Origin: Chrysoperla carnea
Taxonomy: Eukaryota; Arthropoda; Insecta; Neuroptera; Chrysopidae
Reading direction: 5' to 3'
Assembly: GCF_905475395.1 (NCBI RefSeq)
Contig: NC_058339.1
Location: 47,811,172-47,875,171 of the forward strand
DNA: 64,000 bases
Every line of letters begins with the position of its first letter. Positions within the stretch are counted from its first letter, which is position 1. The position numbers were made by a program, and so were the translations under genes. This document shows, piece after piece, positions 23,828 through 36,400 of this stretch. Below the pieces are notes generated by a model. It was not told the DNA's origin. It saw only the letters and a program-made list of their open reading frames with translations, and did not search any database.

Positions 23828-25986
23828 GAGGCATTGTATTTAAAATTGTAATTTAATTTTGTAACATTTAATTTTAAGAAATAAAATTTTAAAAATCGAT
23901 TCAATATAATATTTGTATTCCGTATATTCCTGAATGAAATTCCTCAACAGATTTGTGTATTATTTATGTTTAAAGAGTTGAGTCCGCAAATTTATTTCGT
24001 CAGAATGGCCAATTAACACAAAAGTCATATAATATTGTATTGTAGTCCTTTGCGGTGAAACATTTCCAACTTCGTGAAAAAGTTCATTATCCTCACTTTT
24101 TGACCTCTCTTTTTGTTGTTTCTTTGAAATCCCTCAGAAAATCGCGGTCCATATGATGAAATGTTTGTTTTTCAGCGCTAGGCAGTAGCAAAAGATGAGC
24201 AATATCAATCTGTAAGCCACCTGTTAAATACATTGCATCAAAAACCCCAGTTAACTTAAGTCATTATTCATGACTTTGTAGTTAAAATGACTTAGAAAAC
24301 CAAATAAAAAGATAAAAAAATTCAAAATATGTTTGCATTTATTTAATTATAATATATAAAATTAAAATGTTTTAACAAAATATTATGTATAATATAAATT
24401 AGATCACAATAAACACGCAGAAGTACAACGAAGTAAATAGCTATTTATGTACCCATAAATAATATCTTGTAGGTCTAATAGTACCAATGAGAGTATTTAA
24501 TTCGCTATATCGTTTAAAAAAAATAATCGTAGAGATTTATAATTCTATTACAAGTCAGTTTTATATTTCGCGTCGTTTGCTTGAGTGTTTATCATTTACT
24601 CGTTTTTTTTTAATAATTTATAAAAAATTATTTCTAAAACTATTTACAACAAATTTTAAAGTTGCAGTGATGCTATTATTTGGCATTGCTTATATTGATG
24701 TATATATGTTGGGACTGAGAGACATACGTTAGACACTGAAATGTGTAGACACTCTGTGTTACAAAAAATGTACGTCTTATACCATTCTAAGTGTTATATG
24801 TGAACTATAATGTTATATGTGAATCACATGTAATGATATAGTAACAACACTTAAAATGATTTAAGTTTTGCTATTATTTTGATTTAGTGGTACACTATGG
24901 ACATCTTAAACACCCATAAGCGAAGAGTTCACCAGATGAGAACTTATTTTTAATGACTGAACGGTTTGGTCTGCTAAAAATGTACTATGCCATTAACGTT
25001 AAAAAATTCTTTACTGCTGCAATTCCATTGACCACTTAATCAATGTAAAAATACACAAAAACGCCGATTCAAAAATCTAAAATGCAATTTTATTCTTTCA
25101 TAAATACATGAACACATATATTATATTTCAATTATTTTTCAAAACTACAACGTTTTGAAGCATTTTTATCGATAATCTGTCTCAAATGCATTACTTTCAT
25201 AATTAATTATCGTAACCTTCCAACAGTCTTATTTTGAAACCTAAAACTACATTCATTAGTTTAAGTGAAAAACTAAATATCTATTAGACCATACATTTTC
25301 TTTGAATAATTCAAAAGTTACAAAAGAAATTTCGAAATATTAATACCGTTTAATTCGAGTCTACTTCACTAATTTAAACTTAAAATAAATCACTTGTAAG
25401 CCGATGTCTTAGTCACGTATTTTAGCACTTATGTCTTTTTGATGTTCAAATTGAAATTTTGATTGCACTTACGAAAATTTTAAAAAACGAAAAAATTCAC
25501 CCTTGTTATATTATTTGTCCTTTGTCCCGTATTTATTTCTAATAATAAATTGTTTTTAATTTACTCAACAAAAGATGGTTCGAAATGTCCCGAGATCGTG
25601 TTTAAAGTCGATTCTAATCGACTCCAAGCAAAACTCCAAGAAATGCTTTTCGAATTTTTAAATAATCATTTATGATTAAAGTGTGATAATCCATAAAAAC
25701 TATAAATAATTATTAGTGCTATCTTAAAAATAATAATTTTCGGGATACCGGGCAAGGGACATTTCGTGTTTATGAGTGACACACAAAATGATTTTTGCTA
25801 AAGTCATATTCTGCCAAAACAAAGTATTTTTGGAATTTTCCGAACCAGTTTTAATAGTGTAAAGTCTTTTTTTATACTATATAAATCACAAAAAAAAATC
25901 CTTTGGAAGATAAACAAATTTAAGGTAAAATATCGATAGTACGGTTTAATGTCATGTTTACTACGTATTAGGAAAATTAAGAATGA
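23828..25986. other. Intergenic, no gene seen
   Basis: AT-rich DNA between the zinc-finger gene and the 3' end of MBTPS1. Open frames are short and unrelated to known families. A TTTATT at about 25532 could be the minus-strand AATAAA for MBTPS1, giving a 3' UTR of about 450 bp. Confidence 0.5.
23880..23885 (+). terminator. AATAAA signal, original end of the zinc-finger gene
   Basis: The first AATAAA after the eleventh-finger remnant. If transcription reads through the palindromic element, the mRNA could still end here. Confidence 0.4.
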
Positions 25987-28900
25987 TCACACTGCCGGTA
26001 ATCTACTTCCAACAGCAGCTATTAATTTTCTTAATTTCGGTGGACGTTTTCGTTTTGGTCGCCCACGTTGTTTAAACCACCGTATTACGAAGTAAATAAC
26101 AATATATGTGAGACAAAGTAAAACAAATACAACAAGAGTAAAATTCTCTTCATAGTTTTTGGTAACAACTACTGCTTTATTACGCCAACCCCATATCATT
26201 CGTTCATCACTATCCAATTGTAATGCACTTGGTATAGCTTCTGAAAATAATAAAAATATTATTTGAAGTAATATAATTTTTTACTGCTTAGATTATACTT
26301 AAATTATCTTCTATATTAATTATAAAAAAATTAATTGTATGTAAACTACTGAATATATCGCAATGTGTGTATTTGAAATAATTCACGAAAAATCATAAGC
26401 TATTATTATCAACAAGAGGATAATAATAGTATTTTGTAAATAATTGATCGAAATGCAAATTCTATGTGATTTATTAAATCTTTCTTAGGGAATTTTTAAC
26501 AAATTTATAGTACATTTGCAACTAACTATTTATTTACAATTTTTATAATAAAAATATATTCCAATCGCTCGTTTTTATAAATTTTCGTACTTAAAAATTT
26601 TGATTAAACATACTGAACTAATGTAAATAATAACTTTACTTATCGTGCCTCAATTATACATAAGTACCATTGGCATCCGAATCAAAGTTCATTGTAGCAC
26701 CCCCAGCAGCTTCTTCATCCACTAATGACAATAATTTTTGTGACTTGTACAAATTACTTGGTGCTGATATATTGACAGGAACTGGCTGTGCCCATACCAA
26801 ATGTGGACATTGTGGTAATGTTCGTGTATTTGTTGTTGAACCCAAATGATTATCTAATACTTTTGAATAACGATACAAACGACTACCATCCATACGTTGT
26901 GGTAATTCTACTGACAATGAATTCTTTATTAAAAAATCAGGGTTACTATTTTCTTTGAATACAGATGGTAAATGATTTGTTGATGTATAATCTAAAAATG
27001 CAGCTAACATCCAGAAGCATGCTTTACTCAGATGACTATTATCTAAACAATTTGAATCCCCATAAACAATTATACGACCACTCTTCTCATTATTTGTTTC
27101 AGTTTGATATAAACCAAGGATCGACACTTCATTTTTATGTTTTTCTTCATTTCCATCAATTATCTAAAAGTATTAATAATTATTATTTATTCAAGTGAAA
27201 TTATTTTTCTAAGATTTTTTAGCTTTTTAATTAACTTTAATTATAAATTTATGGGAAAAACACATTTTCAAAATTACAACTAAATTATTTATAGTAATTA
27301 TATGTATTCAAATTCTACAATTCTACACCTTCAATTTTCGTACTCTCTAAAATCTCAGAAAGATCCGATTTCGAAATTTTGAATGAGCTGTATGCTGCTT
27401 TCTAAATAGATAAATAGTGTAAAGAGAGTTTTTTTGTTTCAATTTTCTTTAATTAAGATTGATTCGATAAGATATTTGTCTATATATAGTAACGCCATTT
27501 TTATTATAATAAAAACGTCAATTACAATGGAAATATTTTGACGGTAAATGAAAATTTTATACATGAGTATAGTACACAAACACAAATAATGAATAAAATA
27601 AGTTAATGTTGACTAATAAACAAAAATAAAAAGTGGATGAGTTGAAAAAAATATACTATGTGTTTAGAGTTCGTATGGCGAAGTTGACTAAGACAATTGG
27701 CATGAATCCAAAAGCTTTGGGTTCGACTTCTAGTGCGATTGTGTTTTTTAAAATTTGCTTTAATTAAAAAAGAGTGGATAAAAGCACGAGAGTTTTACCT
27801 GTAAGCCTTGATCATTTAATGTTTGAGTAATTAAAATTCCATTCGTAGGAAATTGTATAATATGACTTCCAGATGCATAATACATTTCATGATCACCTAA
27901 CTTAAACGATCCCTCGTACACTTGATCGCCTAATGAAATACCCCATGTCGATAATAAATCATTAATTGCAGGTATATTTGCACCTCCTGTATCTGGCATC
28001 CACCATTGTCGTGTATTTTCATCATAAAATTTTACTTTTTTCATAACTGATACATTATACCAATCAGCAAATAATATTACAGATAAACCATTTTCGATAT
28101 CACGATTTAATTTCACTATTTCTTCAGGAAAATATTCTTCCTCAGGATCAACAATTAATAAAGTACCATATTGTGAAGCATCGAAACATGTAAATGGTGA
28201 ACCTAAAGTTTATAAACATGTTTTCAATACAGATTATTAATATTACTTATTTATAATTAGAAAATAATCGTATTTTTTATTACAATAAGAACTGAACTGT
28301 TTGTGTCATTTTTTAGAAAAAACTACGCAGTTAATCCATACAAATTTTATCTTTATTTACTAAATAAATAAAGTATAAAACTTAATTTAATACTAAATTG
28401 TTTCATTTTTCCGAAGTTTACTATAGATAACTTTTTTGATTGAGGAAATAGATATAGCCGAAGGGCAACTTATGGATAAATGTGGGGCTTAAATATAATG
28501 AGGGTTATGATTTCAACAGAGGTTAAAGGGCGATTATATATTTGAGAGGGAAGGGGTTTAAAGCAGCGAGCATATAGATATCAATTTTTCGATTAAATAT
28601 TCGAAAAATCTCTAGGGTTAACTTGTTACTAATTAATAATAATTACTGATTTTAAATCAGTAAGAACGATAGGTATGATATGTCTAAGAGAAAATTTCAT
28701 TTTTCCCTTCAAAACTAAATATTTCATCATTTTGTAAATTCCAGAGGAGGGGAGCGTAAATCAAATGTTCTGAAGACATGCTTTACCTACTAATAAAATT
28801 ACTACGGCTTTCAATTTAAAGCATCGCATTAATTTACTAAGAATTATTTATGGTTATAAAAGATTTATAAACAAACCTAAAACTTCTATATAATATCCAG

Positions 28901-31738
28901 CGTTTCTTAAATATTGATACATATCCTTAAAATTTGTATGTATATGATCACCATTCCAATCCAACGGATCATTCTTGATTTTTAGATTATCACGTGGAAA
29001 ATAACCGGGTGGATATCTTAAATTATGATATTGATCCCATAAAATACGTTTATGTCGCGGTGGCGTTGGTATTATTTTTACACGTATTGTTATTTCTACT
29101 ACTGATTGTCGTGGTTCTGTTTCTCCTTCACCGGCTGGTGATTCAACTGTTAATGATACAGAACCACTAGCTAAACCTTCCCATGACATTGCTTCTTTTG
29201 TCACACCAATACTAATGGCTAACCATCCTGACCAAGGCCATATTAATTCTGAATGTGTTATAGAAACATCAATATATTCGCCAAATTGTGGTGTATAGGG
29301 ATGCCATTGTGGTTTTCCTTTCTGTAAGCATAGAAAATAGTGTCGTTAGCGATTCATAGCGTCACAGACAGTAATAATAATAACTAGATCTATATTTTCC
29401 TAAAGTCCTAGTATTTTTCGTCTCTAGGAAATTGAGATTCGTTTGCAACAACAGAAATTACAGAATTTTGTCGACTTTGCCAAAACGAAACATTCTACAA
29501 AAATAACAAATAACTATTTGTTTTGGAATTTAATAAAATTCGGTATCTGGAGTAATTTTGATTGAAAAAATACAAAAACCGAGCTCAATACATGATTGAG
29601 TGCAATGGTAGGAATGAAGAACGATTTCTCGGATCGATTTTAAGTAATGTTTTAGAAACTATTTGTCTACTAATCAAATAAATTGGATTTTTGTAATCAC
29701 TAATTGATCTAATTATTCTATAAAATTAAAAATCCGAATCAAAATTGTTTAGTTTTTACTTACCACGTGGCCTGACACTCCTAATCCATTCAGTATTGTA
29801 ACATTCACAATAGTTGCCATACCTCCATAATAAATCGGTTGTGTACAATAAGGCCACATATAGGGACACTCACTCAAATCAATGTAGCTTGGACTTAAAC
29901 TGACTTGTGGTTTGTATGTTTTTAATATTTGATAAGCTTTTAATAAATCCAATTTTCCGTGTCCTTGTTCAAACATGTTAACACCTGTTAAACAATAAAT
30001 CGTAATTATTATGAATTTTGGAAAATATCTCAGATCAATAACTTCGTATTTTAAGAGCTATAAGTGTACTCTATACACTCATTACGAACAGATAATCAAG
30101 ATAAACCATGATAAAATATCGAAAGTTATAGTAAAATAGTCACTAAATAATTCCTTTTAATTCATCAGATATTAGAAAATTTCTATCATCTATATAAGAA
30201 AAAAGTACACGTCGAAAATCATGATCAAAAAAAATTTGTATCTACCACTCGCAATGTTTGCTAGAGACGTGCTTTACCTAAACGTGACTTTCATGAATGA
30301 TGATAACGATTGGTAACGAACTGGATTTACTCTTTCTAGCCTACGTTTTAACATACGTACGTCTATACAACTTACCAGGTAATCGACGAGCAGAAGCCAT
30401 TAATGCTTGTTTCATGCTTGCTGGATTTATAATATTTTGACGGTGTAAAACCCCACTAGCTAATAAGGTAACAGCACCTGCAACCACTGGAGATGCGACA
30501 CTAGTGCCTGAAAGTGATCGACATCCACCCTTAATACTCGAACCTCGAACTGCTGAGCCATAAGTGACAATATCAGGCTTAATTCGTCCATAACCATTTG
30601 GCAATTCCCATGTGGTCATACCACGCGAAGAAAATTTAGCTATCTGATCCTCAAAGTTAATACCACCCACACCAATAACATCCATTTGATCCGCTGGATT
30701 ATTTAACGTTCCATACAATGGGCCATCATTACCAATTGCTGATATCATAATAATATTATTCGCTGTCAACTCCCAAACTTTATCCACAAATGGATGATCC
30801 ATAAAATCCGGTCCACCAATACTCAAGTTTAATACATTTACCTTTTTTAAAATTGCATAATTAAATGCATCTAAAAACCATGAAGTGTACGAAACTTGTT
30901 TTTGGGTAAAAACTCGGAAAATATGCAACTCTGAATCAGGTGCAAATCCTAGACATTCTTTTGTGGATGCGATAACACCTGCTACAAATGTCCCATGTCC
31001 TAGCCCATCATCTAATGTTTTCTCATTTGTCCAATTTGTCCTCTCTTTAATTTTTTTAAAATGTGGATGTGTTTTTGCTAAACCAGTATCAAATACTGCT
31101 ACTTTTACACCTTGCCCAGTGATTCCCATTCCCCAAAGTGCATCCGCTTGTAAAATCGAAGTGATTTGTCGTGGTACAGCACGTAACAAACGTCTACCAC
31201 TGCTTAATTTTTGATTTTCTTTTAATTTACTATTATATGTTAAGCTAGCACGACTTCGACGAATATTTCGCCAAGTATGACATGAAGTACCAACACAATC
31301 CGTAAAAGGTTCACTTTCAAATTTTAAACTTCTGTGGACCATTCGTTGAGGTGTTACCCGTTTTATAGATGGATGTTTCGATAGCGCTTCAAGGCCATCA
31401 TTTTTATCTGTTTCTTCCAAAACAATAACATCGAAATCACTAGGAAAATCACTTGCTGGATTATTACGTTCTACTATTGTCCATTTTTGTACATGTGATC
31501 CATTTAAAGCTGCATTTATAAAATTTGCCCTAGTTGCATGTTTATAATAGCCATTAAAAGCAACAATATATTCATTTTGTACTACCTGCGTATTAAAATT
31601 GATGCGAACATTTTGTGGGTTCACCGTCAAGTTACACTTGACATGGGAATGATGTGGATCGCTATGGTCATCTTGTTGAAATGTATACGATGTAAATAAT
31701 AAAAAGAGTATGGTATTTGATAAAAAATAGGTATACAT
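25987..31738 (-). CDS. MBTPS1: Membrane-bound transcription factor site-1 protease (six exons, complete)
   Basis: Golgi subtilisin-type protease that makes the luminal cut in SREBP and ATF6-type membrane transcription factors. Exons, minus strand: 31738-30376, 29984-29764, 29321-28877, 28202-27799, 27163-26668, 26240-25987. Phases agree at every junction and total 1,061 codons including stop (1,060 aa; human 1,052). Seen: signal peptide (residues 1 to about 21, [11 protein letters not shown]); propeptide with autoprocessing sites RSLK and RRLL (about 182-185); catalytic Asp217 (VFDTG), His248 (GHGTFVAG) and Ser413 (SGTSVASP), with oxyanion Asn336. The downstream ectodomain has [16 protein letters not shown] and [11 protein letters not shown]. 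Near the C-terminus, one transmembrane helix ([17 protein letters not shown]) precedes a very basic tail ([14 protein letters not shown]). All residues needed for activity are present. The exon 5 donor (aatg|gtactt) was chosen by phase; the frame would otherwise stop eight bases later. Confidence 0.96.
27676..27745 (+). repeat. tRNA-like SINE fragment in MBTPS1 intron 4
   Basis: Box A-like tggcgaagttgactaagac (27676-27694) and box B gggttcgacttc (27719-27730) stand at tRNA-like spacing. Arms do not fold as a tRNA and no target duplication was found. Probably a decayed SINE head in the intron between 27164 and 27798. Confidence 0.45.
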
Positions 31739-33480
31739 TTTATGATATTTTAAAAATATTTTATGGTCGTTTTATAGCTCCGTAGGTCTTCACATTATCA
31801 ACAAATATGTTTTTACAATCCAAGTTTTTTTCCTTAATTTTTATCACTACATTATAATTGTATCGATTCATTTCATTTTAACCTTAGAATAAACTAACTT
31901 GTTTTTTAAAACTTACAATTAATATAAAAATATTCATTTTTTTTAATTAATTATTTATTTTAAAATAAATACTTTATAATTAATTTTACTACATATGTTT
32001 CTGATTTTAAATTTTAAAAACTTTAAGAAAGTTTACTTTAAAATTATGACATGTTGAGCTGAGATAAAAGTGAAAGATTATACAAGAGAAACAAAATGTC
32101 TGAATTAAGCATCTCTTAATATCGGCTCAAATAGGTACCGATAAGATTTCTTTTAATTTTTTACTAATTCAATAAATTTTGTGAATTTAATTGAAAATTT
32201 ATGATTTTATGTAAACAGTTGCAAGGATTTTTAGAAGTTTTTCATTTATTTTGACATTTCTCCACGTGATAAATCGTTCTCTCTCAATTGTTGCGGCTAG
32301 TTGTGGTAAAATATATTTTTTAGAGATTAATAGACTTCTAAAATATACAGTTTTGACACACCCTTAATAACGTGATTAGCAGTAGCTTAGCTAGCATACT
32401 GCTAGGTAGCACCACATGGTCGTACAATAGGGCTAGACTGCCTTTCTTGGAACTGAATTTGCCATTAATTTAGTTGATTATGTGTTTATGTCAAAATACT
32501 GTTGAATTTATGAAATTTTTAGGTCAAAATTTTCTGATTTTCCTCTCTAGAACAAAAATATCTGTTTAGCATCCCACGCCTATTAGTCAAAAGCTCTCTC
32601 ATGTCCACACTTTCTCCGTATATATATTACCGGATCTCTAATCAATGCGAGAGCTGGAAATTTTGGAGTGTCTACTTTTTCAATGGGTTTGCACAATATT
32701 TGATATTAAAACATTTTACACTTAAAAAACGTACATTGCCTTGTTCCTAAAATAAAACAAAATTTAAAACAGAACAAGAAAATGGATATAATTTTGACTT
32801 TAAATTGACATATATTCCACTCTTAAGAAAGTTAGTTAGTGTTAAGAAATTGTTTTTATTGGGCAGGAGAGGTAGGTATGTCATACATTTGAGTATCCAG
32901 GGACGAAAATTTGTTACGTATAGAAACAATAGGCAACATAATGCAACTTAGAATAAAACGATTTTGCACTTATCGTATTGCAAAAGTTGCTCCGTTTGCT
33001 TTGGCCAGTACACTAGCATCAATAAATTAAGGAAAGTTAGTTGAAAGGCATGTAATATTGCATACCAACGCGACAAGCGACGCGCGATTATCGACAAAAT
33101 ACCTATTTTCCAAAGAACAATATGTTTGAATTATTATATTATTGTTAAGTTCATTATTCAATGAGTTGTTCATTTGACTGATCTGTCTCTAAGAACATTT
33201 AATTGTTCCATCTTTTCTTGCATGGATTTTGGAGGTCAATGATAATTATATTTCATATGTAAAATTTGTTGTATTTATTTGTTTTCATACAGTGACGTCT
33301 GTCAATTGAATTCATGTGAATGAAAAATTCTGTATTAACCTAACAGCTTTAAGTTTTTCTAACTGATTTGCTTACATACACAATTCTTACATAAAGAATT
33401 GTAAACTGATAAGTGAAAAACATATTTTGCTTCATTTAATTAACGTAAATTTGGTACATCTTAAATGGGATTATTGTAAT
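31739..33480. promoter_or_regulatory. Divergent intergenic region MBTPS1 / TCF25
   Basis: The two start codons lie 1.7 kb apart and point away from each other, so both promoters should be here. The stretch is AT-rich. A CACGTG E-box-type palindrome stands at 32263-32268. No consensus TATA box can be tied to either gene, and no other gene is seen. Confidence 0.5.
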
Positions 33481-36400
33481 ATGTCTTCACGCGTTTTAAG
33501 AAAACTACAAGGCGATAAGGATTTAACAGAAGAAATATTGTCTGACGTTGAAACTGATATACCTGTGTCAAGTGGTGCTCGGCGAAAGCAATTAAATGTG
33601 AACAGATACGATTTGGTAAATATTTTTTGTAAACTTGAACCTTTATAAACGTATGTTATTAATGTTACCGGATTTCAACATTTATACATGAACTAAAAGT
33701 ATGGTTCATGACCAAAACTATTAGATTGTTATACACTTATTTTCTGAATTAAAAATATTCTTAAAATTCCTCAAGATATTTTTTAACCAACGTTGGAATA
33801 TATTATAATTTCAATTTTAAATATTGAAGTGATTACACATTTTCTGATATAAGATTAAAAATTTGAATATTACAACTCGAAAAAAAGTTCCATACTGTTA
33901 GATTTGGTTTAGTTTGCCGTTTTTAATACTTTGTTATTTTAAAGAATGATTCTTTTTTGTTTCGAGTATTCTATTTTTTATCAAGCAGCTCTGTTTGAAT
34001 GAGTTTTTTGACAATTTCTCGATACAAAAGCAAATTATAAAATAATTGCCTGTAATGTGATCATGAATAGATATCGAGCAATGTAAAGCCTTCTCCACGT
34101 TCTCGAGAAGTATCACAAAGTCGAACGAGGAACGAGAATGTGGAGGTGATATTTGTGGTCTCTCGCCTGCCTTCGCTTCGCCTTGTTCGACTTCCGCTAA
34201 AAAATCGTTTTTTATCCGAGCTTAAGGCAACATGAGAGTACAGGTGAACTTCGCCCTCTCATTCTCATGATTACTTATTTAAAACATTGTTGTGTTATTG
34301 ATAACGGTTAATTTCTAAAAAAAAAAAACGTTTTTCCAACGAACAAAATAATAGTTGCTGTTTTAAAAAAAAAAAAATATATTTTTTTATTGTAATAAAC
34401 ATGAAGATGATTGTAACAGCTATGCGCACAGAGAGCTACCGTAGTGAGTATTTCTTTTCAGATAACTTTGGCAAGTATACTCTTCGATATTTACATGGAG
34501 TTTCCATACACAAAATTGCATCGCCTATTTTGCATCCTTAGGGTTGGAATCTTGAAAAATCCCTTCTTAAATGAGCTTTGCATAATCAATGCAATTTACT
34601 TCCACGTTTCTATCTTTAATGGTATGACCTGGAGAGTGATTCTATATCGGAACGAATAGAATTGTTAGTGATTTTCAAGGTCATAAAATATGAATATAAT
34701 TTCAACACCCACAAAAAAATTTGATATGGATATTATAATTTTAGTTTAAACAAGTAGCTGGATTTCCTATCTTGGATCTGCGTTGAGAAGAAGACTTATT
34801 AATTTGACCGCTGCAATGACTTATCCTATAGATTCATACAAAGTAAAACTTTAAAAAAATTTAACTTTTATCCAAATCAAAAACAAATATAATGTTTTTA
34901 GTTTTTAGTAACAAAATCTAACCTTTTTCGAATTTTTTGAATTTTGTCGATTTGCTTTTTTAAATTTAATACAAAGAAGAGCCTAAAAGTATTTTGTTCT
35001 GGAATTCTGTTGTATGAAATTGTCTAGCCTGTTTTTTCTTGCCCACACGATATCTTCCTTATTTCTTTCAAATTCCGTGATTTACCCCTCATTTTCAAGC
35101 TTACCATGCTGGCTACTGACGAAAAATAGACTCACGGTCTAAAAATGTACCTCTTAGGAAAAAACAGGCTAGGCAATACCATATCTGTAAAAAAATTGCC
35201 GGTAAATAAAAACAGTGTAATTTACTATCTATGTTTACCACCGTAGCCAAGGATATCGCAGTGCATACTACATTTTAGCTGCGAGTATGACTGATAAAAA
35301 CTTGATAAAAACGCAATCACGTTAAATCAGTTATCTATAATTTGTTTGAACTGTCCGATATTTTGAACATTATATTTCAGTTAAATCAACAATCACATTC
35401 AGAAAGTGAAGTAAAAGAAGATGATAATGAAACTGAAGCAGCAACGCCAGCAAACACTGAAGATCCACAAGAATCGACTAAACGAAAGAAAAAAAAGAAA
35501 AAGAAGAAGTCTGGTAAATCGATGAGTACAAGGCGAAGTAGTGAGGACAATGTGGAAATTGATGAAGTGGAACGATCTGTACGTGAAGTAAATAAGTTGT
35601 TAGGTGAAACAGATGGTGGTGGAGGTGGTGCTGGTCATTCTTCCGCCAAAGATATGGATAAAGCACAAATTGTACGCAAGGGTATTTTAAATATACAACA
35701 TCGTAATTTAAATTCAAATAATGAATTGAAGAGGATATTTGGTTCGAGAATCTTTCAAACGGAACAAAAGTAAGAACAATTTTTTTTCTCGTTATATATA
35801 TACTATTCGTAATACTAATTAACTTTCCACTCAGAAGTTCTTATAATGGATCCGAAAATCCAAATCAAAATATTTTTACATTTCATAGTCAGGACAATAT
35901 ATTAACATTTCTTTTAAATTGATGAGTGAAAGGTAAACGATCACGTATTTGCGCCAATCTTTGCGTAATAACATCAAGGTGTTCTAAAAGATTGACAGAA
36001 GCGACGCCTAGAATTGTATATGTGAATTGTATTGTCTTTACATATGTGAATTGTATTAATTTTGGTCTCGTTTGCAAACTTTAAAAATATTTATTAGTAT
36101 ACCTATGATATTGAAACAAATTAACCCTGTAAATTGCTATTTTCACTTATTTTGATAGTATAATATTGATTTTAATTGAATTTGGTTATGTTTCAGTAAA
36201 AGGCGTGGGCGAGGTCGAGTACATTTAAAAACTACATGGCTGGTGACAGCAAAAGACAATTGGCCACAAGTTGGCAAACCTGGTCTCTCAATGAGTCTTG
36301 TAGAAAATAAAAAAAATATTTTAACATTCACATATGAGCATAATTTTAATTATCAATTAACACAAATGAAATTTTTAGAAGCTGTAGAAAGTTTAAATCC

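Noticed and set aside
30885-31214. Plus-strand 109-codon open frame
   Set aside because: It is the antisense shadow of the MBTPS1 catalytic exon.
33427-33480. Upstream in-frame ATG as the TCF25 start
   Set aside because: The added residues (MLHLINVNLVHLKW...) are unlike the family, while MSSRVLRKL matches its usual N-terminus.
35478-35717. Minus-strand 79-codon frame rich in His and Leu
   Set aside because: Antisense of TCF25 exon 2.
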